DNA of 64,000 bases from Hymenobacter cellulosilyticus (GTDB lineage: Bacteria; Bacteroidota; Bacteroidia; Cytophagales; Hymenobacteraceae). The stretch spans positions 62,001 through 126,000 of the forward strand of contig NZ_CP095047.1 in assembly GCF_022919215.1 (NCBI RefSeq). Direction: 5' to 3'. This document shows positions 48,987-59,769 of this stretch, piece after piece. The first letter of the stretch is position 1. Each line of letters begins with the position of its first letter. The notes beneath the pieces are model-generated. The model saw only the letters and a program-made list of their open reading frames with translations. It was not told the DNA's origin and did no database searches. The position numbers and the translations under genes are program-made.

Positions 48987-49264
48987 CTAGTCTAATTATG
49001 TCTTAAGCTAAAAGATACAGTTCAGATTAGCAATCTATTACGCATGCTAGTAGCTTCGGGACCTTACACTTCTTTCCCGGCCCTAAGTGCACCCTTATTC
49101 CATATGTTACCAGACCCCTTGGTCATTTATCCGCGCTCACCGGTGGTGAATATTCCTAGCATCCCACACAGCAGGAATTTATGTCTCGTAGTACTCCGGA
49201 AATGTTCTTCCTCCTTATGAATAGGTTAAGAAAAGGTAGCTTTGAATTCGTATGTATTTGCCTA

Positions 49265-49537
49265 ATGGCCACTCCTGCTCTTCTTTCTCAGCTTCTTACC
49301 CTTGGCCAGGCACTGGAAGATACCCCGGCGCGAGGCGAAGACGGCAGCACGGGGCCGCTGGAGCAGGCACGGACCTTCGTACTTACCCACTTGCGCCAAG
49401 AGCCCCGCGTACCTTACCGGGCCGATGAGCTGCTGGAACTGCTTGCTCCCTCGCCCCATATTCACTGGAGCTGGGCCGAGGAAAGGGAACTGGTACTGGA
49501 GAGCCTGACAATGCTGCACCAGTTATGGAGACGCTAG
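49265..49537 (+). CDS. Small unknown helical protein
   Basis: 90 residues from MATPALLSQLLTLGQALED; the frame extends upstream but composition suggests non-coding. All-helical, with PRVPYRADELLELLAPSPHIHW and a C-terminal helix RELVLESLTMLHQLWRR. No family recognised. It ends 44 bases before the next gene on the same strand. Confidence 0.5.
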   Translation: MATPALLSQLLTLGQALEDTPARGEDGSTGPLEQARTFVLTHLRQEPRVPYRADELLELLAPSPHIHWSWAEERELVLESLTMLHQLWRR

Positions 49538-49581
49538 GGTATTCCTCTATCGCGGAAAACAAGTACACCTGCTAGTCTCCC

Positions 49582-50012
49582 ATGACCCCACGGCAGCTCT
49601 ATCACCTGCAAGCCTCCAACTGCTACCTCGTAAGTGCGGGCTTGTTTGCAGCGCCGTGTGCCTACCTCATCCTCACGCGCTTGTCATGGGGCCTGTTCAT
49701 CCCGCCAAGCTATACGGGCTACTGGGTGCTGGCCATCTGCCAAGTGGCCATATGGCTGCTGCTGGCCATTGGTCTGGGCTTGCGGGCCGGCCGCCGCGTG
49801 GCCATCGGGGCATTCGGGCTCTATGCCCTAGGCCTAGTGGTACTGCTTACCAAAGTAGTACTGCGCTTCCCTACCTATTCCCATGGGCCCCGCTGGTGGG
49901 CCGTCGTGGTGCTCTGGCTGCTACTGGTGCTGTTCCTGGCCGCCAAATGCACCCAGTGCCTGTTTCGGGCCCACCAGCGGCAGCAACGGCTGCGGCAGCT
50001 GGTGGGGCGTAG
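49582..50012 (+). CDS. Four-helix membrane protein (one frame break at the end)
   Basis: About 143 residues. Four hydrophobic segments: CYLVSAGLFAAPCAYLILTRL, GYWVLAICQVAIWLLLAIGLGL, VAIGAFGLYALGLVVLLTKVV and WWAVVVLWLLLVLFLAAKC. As given, the frame runs on into the next gene; adding one base to the G run near 50006-50009 puts a stop at 50012 right after RLRQLVGA, leaving a sensible 70-base gap to the following signal peptide. Family unknown. Confidence 0.6.
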
Positions 50013-50083
50013 TCGTTGGTCGGGTTGCGGCCGTGTCGTACCTTTCCGGCCTCTTGCGTGCTTCTGCATCCTTTCCCTGCCCC

Positions 50084-51711
50084 ATGGCTCCACTGCTACC
50101 CTCGCTCCTGCTGAGCACTACCCTACTGCTCACTACGGCCTTCGCCATGCCCGCCGCGGCCCAAGCCCCACCAAAGTGTGGGATAAAACGTTTGGCGGCA
50201 CGGCCAGAGATGAGATTGTTGCCCTACGCGCTGCCCCCGGCGGGTATATCTTAGTAGGTAATACGGCCTCTGGGCTCGATGGCACCAAAACACAGGCGAC
50301 ACGGGGGATGCAAGATATGTGGGCTATCAAGCTCAATGCGGATGGCACCCAATTGTGGGACCGCTCCATTGGAGGAACTAGTCAGGATGGCGCGGCCGGA
50401 TTTGCGCTCACCCCAGACGGAGGGATTCTACTGGGCGGCACTTCCCACTCGGACATCAGTGGTGATAAAACGCAAGCCCGCAAAGGCCTATACGATTTCT
50501 GGGTCGTCCAGCTGGATGCGGCCGGCACCAAGCTCTGGGACAAGAGCTATGGAGGAGATTTAGCAGACGATTTGCGCGCACTGCTCCCCACTGCGGATGG
50601 AGGCTATTTACTCGGGGAAGTTCTACCTCCAATATGTCGGGCGATAAAACACAAGCGAACAAAGGCCTGGATGATTTCTGGCTCGTTAAGATTGATGCAG
50701 CGGGCACCAAACTCTGGGACAAGAGCTATGGCGGCACTTCCTCCGAGTATATGAACTCCATCCTGCCCACCAGCGATGGGGGCTTTCTGCTCGTAGGAGT
50801 CTCCACCTCTGGTGCCACAGGTGACAAAACCCAGCCCGCCCGCGGCGGTCTCGACTATTGGGTGGTTAAAGTCGACGCCAATGGCACCAAGCTTTGGGAC
50901 AAAACCTTTGGTGGGCCCCTTCCAGATGTTCTGCTCAACGCTGCGCCTACCCCGATGGCGGGTATCTACTCGCGGGCTATTCAGCATCCCCAGCTGGGGA
51001 CGATAAAACCCAGGCGAGCTTAGTGGGCAATGACTATTGGGTTGTCAAAATCGATGCTGTTGGTAATAAGGTCTGGGACCACACTTACAACGCTTGGGGC
51101 AACGCTGACATTCTCGGCAGCATCCTCGCGACTCCGGATGGGGGTATCTCCTTACCGGTTCCTCCGATTCCTACGCTGGGAGAGACAAAACGCAAGCCAA
51201 CCGCGGGGCTTCTGATTATTGGCTCGTCAAAATTGATGGAGCCGGTAGCAAGCTCTGGGACATGACCCTGGGCGGAAGTAGCAACGAGCGGGCGTATGCC
51301 ACTGCGCTTACCCCAGATGGGGGCTATCTGGTTGGCGGGTTTTCAAACTCTGATATCGGGGACGAAAAAACGCAGCCTCGTTTTGACCCTGTTAGCGATG
51401 CGTGGATCATCAAGCTACAGGGCGGCCTCCCCACAGCTACAACGACTGCCACCGCCGCGACGGCCCTACACGTATCTCCCAATCCGGCACAGATGGGCCG
51501 CTTTACCCTGCATCTTGCCGATGCTGCTCCCCGCACAGGGCTGCGCCTCTCGCTGCTCGATGCCACGGGCCGTACCGTGTATGCTCAGGCACTGGCTCCC
51601 ACCAGCACGCAGGTACCCGTAGTCGTGGGCCCACAGCCCGCCGGCTTGTACCTGTTACGACTGGAAGGCCCGAATGGCTTCTTGGCCACCCAGCGCCTAG
51701 TACTCCAGTAA
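50084..51711 (+). CDS. Secreted DGG-repeat beta-propeller with T9SS domain (four frame breaks)
   Basis: About 543 residues after four one-base repairs, near 50170, 50613 (G run), 50957 (C run) and 51138-51142 (G run). Signal peptide: MAPLLPSLLLSTTLLLTTAF, cut near AAAQA. About eight repeats of 50 residues share the pattern KLWDKSYGG ... LLPTADGGYLLGG ... SGDKTQA.KG..DFW.VKIDA.G, a six- to eight-bladed propeller type common in Bacteroidota. The end is a T9SS sorting domain (ALHVSPNPAQMGRFTLHLAD ... GLYLLRLEGPNG). The break density is the highest in the window, but each repeat reads perfectly through after repair, so the gene is probably intact. Confidence 0.82.
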
Positions 51712-51718
51712 CGTAGGC

Positions 51719-51972
51719 ATGTCCATCAACCATTACGCCTTCAGGGTCTTACCCTTCGAGCAGCGCCTGGCCGTCATCTGGGCCGAAGGCACCTTCCTGG
51801 CCACGCGCTGGGAAGAAGAGAATGCCGTGAACCTCTACCACCTGGGCACCTTCTTCGCCGAGGTGTACTATGACCCGACAGCAATGAGATGCTACGCACC
51901 GGTGCCTTCACCAATAAGCGGTGCCTAGAGGACTATGCGGTGTATATCACGCTGGATGACCTGCAGCAATAG
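51719..51972 (+). CDS. Small unknown protein, paralogue of the one at 48723 (one frame break)
   Basis: About 84 residues after repair near 51882, which turns the tail into SNEMLRTGAFTNKRCLEDYAVYITLDDLQQ. Core YAFRVLPFEQRLAVIWAEGTFLATRWEEENAVNLYHLGTFFAEVYYD matches the minus-strand protein at 48723 over its full length. The start lies seven bases past the propeller gene, so it may be expressed with it. Function unknown. Confidence 0.6.
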
Positions 51973-51996
51973 AAAAGCCTGACGTACCCTACTGCT

Positions 51997-52218
51997 ATGG
52001 CGTTTACCTATCGTATTACCGTCCTGGGCTCTACCAGCTCCCACCCGGCGTTGGCGTCTTTTCTGCAGAACTATGTCACTAGTGCCAAACGCTTCCCCCG
52101 CGAAGGGGATCTTATTGCCTACAGCCTAGCGTATGCGCTGCGAATCCTCGGCTGCGCGTGGAGCGATACCCCAGCTACCATCATCTACTACACGGTTCAC
52201 CTGGAAGCACAAGCTTGA
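51997..52218 (+). CDS. Small unknown protein
   Basis: 73 residues: MAFTYRITVLGSTSSHPALA, then FLQNYVTSAKRFPREGDLIAYSLAYALRILGCAW and a short strand IIYYTVHLEA. Soluble, mixed alpha/beta, no signal. It follows the 51719 gene by 24 bases on the same strand. Family unknown. Confidence 0.5.
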   Translation: MAFTYRITVLGSTSSHPALASFLQNYVTSAKRFPREGDLIAYSLAYALRILGCAWSDTPATIIYYTVHLEAQA

Positions 52219-52523
52219 GATAGGGCTCACAAACCGACCTGCTTTGCCATCGGCAGATTAAAACATCCGCCCTACTATCCCTGTGCTTCTCCGCAGTAAC
52301 GGGAGTACGATTCGTTGATGGGCCTTTACCACAGAAGTAGTCAGCGAGGGGCGCCCATACATCGGACAAGTTCAGCGAAAGGGTGGTTCAAATACACATG
52401 ATGACTTCAGTTCGTGTGGCCAAATAACACCTTGTCGCCTACTTTATACCACTCGTCAATTAATAGCTCACAGGGTTGCGTGAAGCGGGTAAGTTGGTGG
52501 ATTCAACACCAACTTACCCGCTA
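52219..52523. other. Gap before the mobilization module
   Basis: 305 bases marking a change of gene content. It contains a type 2 GTTCAG repeat and must include the module's promoter or an upstream-gene boundary. No relaxase or other gene seen here. Confidence 0.4.
52370..52394 (+). repeat. Dispersed GTTCAG repeat, type 2
   Basis: GTTCAGCGAAAGGGTGGTTC matches the copy at 40339 with two mismatches. It stands 130 bases before the conjugation module. Confidence 0.3.
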
Positions 52524-54530
52524 ATGGAAGACGAAAAGGGATTACGGAAAATTATGGAGTTCATGCGCCTGTTTTCCATCGTGCTGCTGGGCCTGAATAT
52601 ATATTACTACTGCTTTAGCTACTTCAAGGCCCTGGGTTGGGCACCGGCCGTAGTTGAGCGTTTGCTAGAGAGTTTTACGCGCAACACCTTTTTGTTTAAG
52701 GGTAGTTGGGTGAGCAAAACCCTGGCCGTGGTGTTTCTGCTGCTAAGCTGCCTGGGCACCCGGGCCGCAAGGATGAAAACGTTAAGGGCATTTCCGTGGC
52801 TGGCTACGCCGTCCTCGGCTTGGCCCTGGTGTATGGCGCGGACTTGCTACGCAGCTTTTCGATGCCTGCCGGGGTGGCCACTGTTCTTTATGCGGGGCTG
52901 CTGACCAGCGGCTTCTTGCTGCTGCTGAGCGCCGGCGCCTGGTTAAGCCGGCTGTTCAACAACGATTTGATGAAGGACATCTTCAACAAGGACAACGAGA
53001 GCTTCCCGCAGCAGGAGCGGCTAATGGAAAACGAGTACTCCGTGAACCTGCGTACCGAGTACCAGCTGCGGGGCAAGCGCCGCCAGGGCTGGCTCAACGT
53101 GGTGAACCCCTTCCGGGCCACCATGGTGCTGGGCACGCCTGGCTCAGGCAAGAGCTTCGCCATCATCAACGAGTTCATCCGGCAGCACCTCTCGAAGGGC
53201 TTCTGCATGTACATCTACGACTACAAGTTTGACGACTTGAGCCGCATCTGCTACAACACGCTGCTGCGTCACCAGGATAAGTTTGATAAACCCGTGGGCT
53301 TTTACGTCATCAACTTCGACAACCCCGCAAAAGCCACCGCTGCAATCCGCTGCTTCCGGAGCTCATGTCCGACATCGTGGATGCCTACGAGTCGGCTTCC
53401 ACCATCATGCTCAACCTCAACAAAAGTTGGATCAGCAAGCAGGGCGACTTTTTCGTGGAGTCGCCCATCAACTTCGTGGCCGCCATCATCTGGTTTTTGA
53501 AGCTATTCGAGAAGGGAAAGTACTGCACCTTCCCCCACGTCATTGAATTTCTGAGCCGGGACTACGAGGAAATATTCCCCGTGCTGGCGTCTTACCCCGA
53601 GATTGAAAACCTGGTAAAACCCTTCGTGTCGGCCTTCCAGAAAGATGCCATCGAGCAGCTGGAAGGGCAGATTGCCTCGGCCCGCATTCCGCTCTCGCGG
53701 CTGGCCTCGCCGCAACTGTACTGGGTGATGTCGGGCAATGACTTTACGCTCGACATCAACAGCAACGAAGAGCCCAAGGTCTTGTGTGTGGGCAACAACC
53801 CCGAGCGGCAGGCCATTTACGGGGCCGCCCTGGGCCTTTATAATGCCCGCCTGGTCAAGCTGGTCAACCAGAAGGGCAAGCGCAAAAGCTCGCTTATCAT
53901 CGACGAGCTGCCCACCATCTATTTCAAAGGCCTCGACAACCTCATTGCCACGGCCCGCAGCAACAAGGTCAGCACCTGCCTGGGCTTTCAGGACTTCTCG
54001 CAGCTCGAGCGCGACTACGGCCAGAAGGAAGCCGAAGTCATCAAGAACACCGTGGGCAACGTGTTCAGCGGGCAGGTGGCGGGCAACAGCGGCAAGTGGC
54101 TGAGCGAGCGGTTCGGCAAAATCCTGCAGCAGCGCCAGAGCCTGAGCATCAACATGCGCGAGACGAGCACTAGCCTCTCCACGCAGATGGACAGCATGAT
54201 TCCTGCAAGCACCATTGCCAACCTGACGCAGGGCAACTTCGTGGGGCTGTAGCCGACAATTTCGGAGAGGAGATTGGTCAGAAGGTCTTTCACGCCCGCA
54301 TTCAGGTGGACGTGAAAACCGTGGCGGCTGAGACCAGCGCCTACCTGCCCATTCCCGACATCACCAGCTTCATCAACCCGTCCACAGGGGAAGATGAGGC
54401 CGAGGAGATGATTAAGGCCAACTTCAACCGTATCAAAACGGACGTGAAGGAGCTATGCGAGCGGGAGCTGCTGCGCATCCGGCAGGACCCGGCCCTGCAG
54501 CACCTCATCCGGGAAAAGGCAGAGAAATAA
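52524..54530 (+). CDS. Type IV coupling protein, TraG/MobC-like (three frame breaks)
   Basis: About 669 residues after three one-base repairs: near 52766-52768, in the A run near 53328-53331 (restoring KSHRCNPLLPELMSD) and in the G run 54242-54245 (restoring VGAVADNFGEEIG). Start MEDEKGLRKIMEFM. Membrane helices near the N-terminus (SIVLLGLNIYYYCFSYF; TLAVVFLLLSCL; VLYAGLLTSGFLLLLSAGAWL). Then the ATPase: Walker A GTPGSGKS, Walker B SSLIIDELPTIYF, plus DAYESASTIMLNLNKSWISKQGDFFVESP, a phrase typical of Bacteroidota mobilization coupling proteins. It brings a relaxase-bound DNA strand to a transfer channel. It heads a module with DUF3945, toprim and ArdC genes. Confidence 0.88.
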
Positions 54531-54702
54531 GGCGGATAAAGGGAGTAGAGCCGCCGCTTACCGGTGAGCCGTTCGTGTGGCCTGCGCGTGTCTCACCGCT
54601 CGATTTCAACCGTTCGTCAACTTTCTGCCAATCGGGCTAGAGCCCCGGATAGGTTTGCAGCGTTGAATTCCGCTTCGACCCCATTCCTAACCCCACCTTT
54701 CC

Positions 54703-56840
54703 ATGGCAGAGCTAGATGAAAACCAGACCCAGGCGCCGCTGTACCTGAGCCAGCTGCCCACTTCCAACGGCACCATCGCCGGGAACTGGCTGCAGCCCCA
54801 GCAGGCACACCACAGCCTGTTTCAGGTGCTGCTGAACCCGGCTAATCCCAACCAAGCGGCGCTGCTGCCCGCTCCCGGCGCCGATGGGGCCCTGATGAGT
54901 TCCTACCACGACACGCTGGGCAGCGTATATCAGCTGGGTACCTCCCCCGGGCAGGCCGACCAGTACGTGCGGCTGGAACGGCCCACGCTGCTGGAAAAGA
55001 GTGGCGACAACTGGAAGGTCGTGCAGCAGGGGCGCGTCGGCTTCAGTCCCAACGCCCCGGAGCCGCTTGGCGCCTTGTTTGGAGAGCCAGCTCCAACTCC
55101 TGCGCGGGAGCTTGAACTCGGGCAGCAGGGCATGATTCCGGTAGCTACTGCCTCTGAGCAGACGACAGCACCGGCCAAAGAAAGTCCTGCGAGCGAAATG
55201 CCAGCGCAGGAGGGCTCTAACAAAATGGAAGAAACCCCGCAGACGGTCAGGCCGGAGCAAACGGCGCCGGCAGGGCAGGGGCAAGAGTCCGAGCCTAAAG
55301 CGGAACTGCTGCCCCGGTTATCGCTACTCCAGCACAAACAGGGGAGCTGCAGATTCACTGGCGGCAGAAAGGCGTCGAAATAGCCCCATTGCTGGAAATG
55401 CGGGCCTACCTCGACCAGCTTAAGGAAACCGGGGTGGCCGTCGGCGCGCTAACCATGGAACGCGACCCGGGCGGCAAGCTCAGCGGCCGATTTGACGTCA
55501 GCTACGACCCGGCCTCCAGCAAACTGGGCCAGCTGGAGGCCACCCTGCAGGGCTTTAAACTGGTGGGCAATGGCCTGGCGGTGGTCGAGAAGCCCGAGCA
55601 GGCCGCAGCCCGCCGGCAGGAAGCCGGCTACGATGAAGGGTACGAGCCCCCGCGCAGCCGGCAGGTAAAAGAGGCGTTTGGCGTGAAGCAGTGGGACGCG
55701 CTGAGTGCCCAGTTGTCGGCCGTGCCCAAGCACGCGCTCACGGCCCCGGAGCAGGTGCAGCAGCACGCCGCCAGCCAGCGGGTGGAGCAGGTTGCCCAGC
55801 AGCAGGGCAAGACCACGGAACAGGTTATCCGCGAAGCCAAAAGCCTGTTTGACATCGACACCAGCGGCAACCCGGCGTCGGCTTTCCTGAAGAACTTCTA
55901 CGCCCATCTGAACGGCGGCCCGAAAACGCGGCAGACCCTGGAAGTCGACTACGAGAAGACCCGCCAGCAACTGCAGACCCGCTTAACCCAGCAAGTGGGT
56001 GCGGGTCCACTCCCAACTGCGGAGCAAGCCAGCAGCGGTCCGGCACCAGCGTTGAAGGAAACAATGCCAACAGTAGCACCTGCCGATACTCCGGCCGGTA
56101 GGGCACCGATGCCTCATCCTTCCCTTTTGTTTGAATCCCGTGATGTGCCTCAGCACGCGCTTGATTCTCTTGGGTTGAAATCGGAGGAGCTGGCCGCCAG
56201 CGGTCAGCTGCACAAGCTGCTGCGCGGCGAGAAAACGGACCTGCTGCCTATGGCTGTGGCGGGCCGGGATGGGCAGGAGCCCGTGCGCTTTGAGGGCAAG
56301 ATGGTGCTGCACCGCGAAGCCGACGGCTCGGCTACGCTAAAGCTGGAGCTGCCCCAGCAGCAGCTGGTCATTCCCAACGAGATTGGCGGGCAGGCCATCA
56401 CAGCGGAGCAGCGCGAAAAGCTGGAAAAAGAGGGCAATGCGGGCCTGGTCCGGGGGCTCAAAGACGAGCAGGGCCGGGAGTACAACGGCTACGTAGCCGT
56501 GGACCGGACTATGAATAAAGTGGTAGTACTGCCGGAGCACAAAGTAACTCTGCACGACATCGTAGCCGGTGTGCCGCTCAGCCCCGAACAAAGCCAGGAC
56601 CTGCGCGAGGGCAAAGTGGTGGCGCTGGCCAACATGGTCAGCGGCAATGGCGGCCCGAAGTTCGACGGCACGGTCCAGGTGAATGCCGCCAAGGCCTGCC
56701 TGGAAGTAAAGCCCGCCGCCCACGAGCTTCAGCAGCGGCAGGTCTCGCGCAAGGAGCAAGCTAAGAAAGCCACCCGGGCAGTTACCACCGCGCCGGCAGC
56801 TGAAGCGCCTCAGGTCAAAACCCGAGGGCCCCGGCGCTAA
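54703..56840 (+). CDS. DUF3945-containing mobilome protein (one frame break)
   Basis: About 712 residues after adding one base near the C run 55311-55314, so the frame continues PPVIATPAQTGELQIHWRQKG. The N-terminus has a low-complexity Pro/Gln-rich stretch (residues about 130-225). The middle is helical (REAKSLFDIDTSGNPASAFL). The C-terminal third carries two DUF3945/DUF4099-like units: LPMAVAGRDGQEPVRFEGKMVLHREADGSATLKLE and LVRGLKDEQGREYNGYVAVDRTMNKVVVLPEHKVTLHDIVAGVPLS, the second with a 'L..G..V.L.NM.' end. Such proteins accompany mobilization genes in Bacteroidota elements; their molecular role is unknown. Confidence 0.8.
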
Positions 56841-56933
56841 GGGCCACCCCACTCTTCCTCTTTTCTGTCGGGCCGGCCCCGGCGCTCAGCGCCGGGCATT
56901 GGCTATGCTGTGCCTTACTCCCACGGAATCAGT

Positions 56934-58409
56934 ATGGAACACGAGCTGACTTTTCAGAAAATCAAGGAGCAGGTAGAGCTGCCCGAACTGCTGAGCCACT
57001 ATGGCTACACCCTCAAAAAAGGCGAGGTGCTGGGCAAGGGCAAATGGCACGTCTTTGAGGGCGATGATACGCTCGTCGTCTTCAAGGGCCGGGGCGGGGA
57101 CTGGATGTACTTCAACGCCCAGGACGACCGAGATAAGGGCAGCGTTATCGACTGGATGAAGAACCGGGTCAACTCCGGGCGCATCAACGGCATTGCCCAG
57201 GCCCCCGACCGCAGCGTATGGCAGGCCGTGAATGACCACTTTAGGGCCTACCTGAACCTGCCCGAGGCCCAGCGGCCCCGGCTAGACCTGCCGCCCATCG
57301 CGGAGACGGCGCCGGGGGAGAAGTTCCACAGCATCTACACCAAGAACTGCCGCCCGTTGGAAAACACTGCTTATCTGGAGGGGCGGGGTATTACCAAAAG
57401 CACCTTGTCCCTGCCGCAGTTTGCGGGCCGCATCCTTAATCAGTTCCACACCGTGCAGCACGCGGGAATGCCGGCTAAAATTTACGTCAACACGGCCTTC
57501 CCCGCCTATCACGAAGGCCGCGTGGTGGGCCTGGAGCTGAAAGGGGAGGGATTTAAAGGCCAGGCCCCGGAAAGCCAGTTTTCCCGCTCGCTGTGGCTGA
57601 GCATGCTGCCCGAGCCAGGGCCGGCCACCTACCTGCTGGTGAGTGAGTCGGCGCTGGACGCGCTGTCCTACGCGCAGCTGCATGCTGGCGATACTGCTCT
57701 GTATGCCTCCACGGCCGGTACGCTTACCCAGAATAAGATCTTCGAGCTAAAGCGTCTGCTTACCGAGGCAGGTATTCCCACCGTCCGGGCGGCCTTTGAT
57801 AACGACACCCAGGGGCACCACTTCGACACGCGGCTGCTGGCTGGTTTTGCCGGGGCGGAAAACCCCATGAAAGTAGCTCGGGAGCACGAGCGGCTGCTCA
57901 CCGTGGAGGTAACCACTACCAACGTGGCCACCCTCCAAGCGCTCAGCGACAAACTCAAAATCTATAACGCTGACGCGACCGTGCACTACTATCAGCACAG
58001 TGGGACCACGGCGGGCAAGGGCATCAGCCCAACGCTCCGGGACGAGCTGATTCATTCGGTTCAGTCGGCCCCCAATACTTTCCAGTTTCACGTCCCTATA
58101 AACCGCGACGCGTTAGGCGCTTTCAACCAGGCGGCCATACACAGCCTGGCTTTTGAGCACCGGGTTGAAATTGCGAAAAGCCAGGGCAAAGACTGGAACC
58201 AGGACCTGAAGCAGGAACAGCTGCAGCGCGTGGTAAAGCAGCAGCTGGGCGGGGTGGATGAAGACCAGTATGGGTTTGGTCAGCTGCACTGGGATAATCC
58301 CCGGTTTGAGGGTGATGGAAAAATGCCGCCCCATACGCGTGGGCAGGAACGAGCCCCCGATTGCCGCGGTAGCACCTCGGCGATACTTAGCGATATTACC
58401 CGGCTATGA
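56934..58409 (+). CDS. DUF3991/toprim primase-like protein
   Basis: 491 residues from MEHELTFQKIKEQVELPELL; eight codons upstream are open. The N-terminal part with GKWHVFEGDDTLVVFKGRGGDWMYFNAQDDRDKGSVIDWMKNR is a CHC2-like zinc-finger-related DUF3991 region, here without the usual Cys. It is followed by a toprim-type core: YLLVSESALDALSYAQLHAG (Glu of toprim motif 1), then TVRAAFDNDTQGHHFDTRLL (the D-x-D-like acidic pair). Members likely make primers for the transferred strand. Directly downstream of the DUF3945 gene. No frame break. Confidence 0.85.
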   Translation: MEHELTFQKIKEQVELPELLSHYGYTLKKGEVLGKGKWHVFEGDDTLVVFKGRGGDWMYFNAQDDRDKGSVIDWMKNRVNSGRINGIAQAPDRSVWQAVNDHFRAYLNLPEAQRPRLDLPPIAETAPGEKFHSIYTKNCRPLENTAYLEGRGITKSTLSLPQFAGRILNQFHTVQHAGMPAKIYVNTAFPAYHEGRVVGLELKGEGFKGQAPESQFSRSLWLSMLPEPGPATYLLVSESALDALSYAQLHAGDTALYASTAGTLTQNKIFELKRLLTEAGIPTVRAAFDNDTQGHHFDTRLLAGFAGAENPMKVAREHERLLTVEVTTTNVATLQALSDKLKIYNADATVHYYQHSGTTAGKGISPTLRDELIHSVQSAPNTFQFHVPINRDALGAFNQAAIHSLAFEHRVEIAKSQGKDWNQDLKQEQLQRVVKQQLGGVDEDQYGFGQLHWDNPRFEGDGKMPPHTRGQERAPDCRGSTSAILSDITRL

Positions 58410-58485
58410 GGGATGCACAGGTGAAGGGGGCTAGGTTCCAAAGCGGGCTAAGAGGAACAAAAGGGAAAAAGCAATCGGCGTGCCA

Positions 58486-58540
58486 TTATTTATGCTTAAA
58501 AAGCATAAATAAATAAGCTAAATAAGCAACAATAAGTGCC
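58486..58540. repeat. AT-rich hairpin and short direct repeats
   Basis: TTATTTATGCTT pairs perfectly with AAGCATAAATAA over AAA (58486-58512). It is followed by AAATAAGC-type direct repeats, such as AATAAGCTAAATAAGCAACA. It stands out in the GC-rich module and could be an origin or regulatory region. Confidence 0.4.
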
Positions 58541-58592
58541 CGAATTGCGTTTAATAGGTATAAGCAACGCACATAAAAACAGCCTGTTACTT

Positions 58593-58847
58593 ATGGATTT
58601 GACTCCCGCGCCCACGTCCCTTTGTCCCGGTCAAACGCTGTTCATCTCCTCAGCCCGCCGCAACCTGCGGCAAGTGCTGCGCCATCCGGCTTTTACCCCG
58701 GAGCGCCGGCAGAAAGCCGAAGCGCTGCTCACCGCCAGCACCGACACTACCCAGCTGCTGCGCTGGAAGCTGCTTGCCCTGAAAGAGTGTGAGGCCCGGG
58801 AGGCCCGGGAGTTAGGCCCCGCCGCGCACCCTGACTACGCTTACTAA
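58593..58847 (+). CDS. Small unknown protein of the mobilization module
   Basis: 84 residues from MDLTPAPTSLCPGQTLFISS. Helical and charged, with RNLRQVLRHPAFTPERRQKAEALL, then DTTQLLRWKLLALKECEAREARELG. No family recognised. It sits between the toprim gene and the ArdC gene, each within about 180 bases. Confidence 0.55.
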   Translation: MDLTPAPTSLCPGQTLFISSARRNLRQVLRHPAFTPERRQKAEALLTASTDTTQLLRWKLLALKECEAREARELGPAAHPDYAY

Positions 58848-58877
58848 TCCGCTTTGCTCACCTTAATCCTTCTCGTT

Positions 58878-59769
58878 ATGAAAGCTGCCACCCCCGCGCC
58901 GACGTGTACGACATCATCACCAACCGCATTATCCTGGCCTTGGAGAATGGGGTTACACCCTGGAAGCAGAGCTGGAACGCGGCCCACGGCGCCCCCGCAA
59001 CTACCGCAGCAAGCACGTGTACCAGGGCATCAACGCCTTTCTACTGGGCATGCTCCAACATGAGCAGCCCTATTACCTGACCTTTAACCAAGCCAGGGAA
59101 CTGGGCGGGCATGTGCGCAAGGGAGAAAAGGGCATGCCCGTCGTGTTCTACAAAGTGTCCAAGAAGGAAGATGCCCAAGGCAAGGAGAAGAAGGTGGCCA
59201 TCCTGCAGTATTCCACTGTCTTCAATATCTTTCAGATTGATGGAGTAGACTGGCAGCTGCCTGAATTACCCCAGCGGGAGCATACGCCCCTGCAGGCCGC
59301 CGAGCAGATACTAGCCGGCTACGTCGACGGGCCGCGCGTGCGTTACGCGGGCAGTGAGCCCCACTACCGCACCAGCACCGACACGGTGACCGTGCCCGAG
59401 GCCGGCAACTTCCACACACCAGAAGACTTCTACACGACCCTGTTCCATGAACTGGCCCACTCCACTGGCCATGCAAAGCGCTTGGACCGGGTGACGCTCA
59501 CAGAAAAAGCCTCGTTTGGCTCCGAAACCTATGCTAAGGAAGAGTTAGTGGCCGAACTGGGCGCTGCTTTTCTGAGCAATGCCGCCGGGCTGGATTTGGC
59601 CCGAACCGAGCCTAGCACCGCCGGTTACTTGGCCAACTGGCTGCAGGCCCTGCGCAATGACAAGCGCCTAATCATCTCCGCGGCCAGCCAGGCCCAGAAA
59701 GCGGCTAACCACATTTTAGGTATTGTGCCCAGCTACGAAGCTGAGCCCGTGAACGAGGCCAGCGAGTAG
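58878..59769 (+). CDS. ardC-like: ArdC-type antirestriction protein, metallopeptidase domain (two frame breaks)
   Basis: About 297 residues after adding one base to each C run near 58892-58896 and 58989-58995 (restoring ATPRADVYDIITNRIILALE and HGAPRNYRSKHVYQG). The N-terminal ssDNA-binding part ends ENGVTPWKQSWNAA; the C-terminal zincin domain has the HELAHSTGH zinc motif plus a downstream Glu in EELVAELGAAFL. ArdC proteins protect incoming plasmid DNA from restriction during transfer. Last gene of the module. The intact motif argues that the enzyme is functional despite the breaks. Confidence 0.9.
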
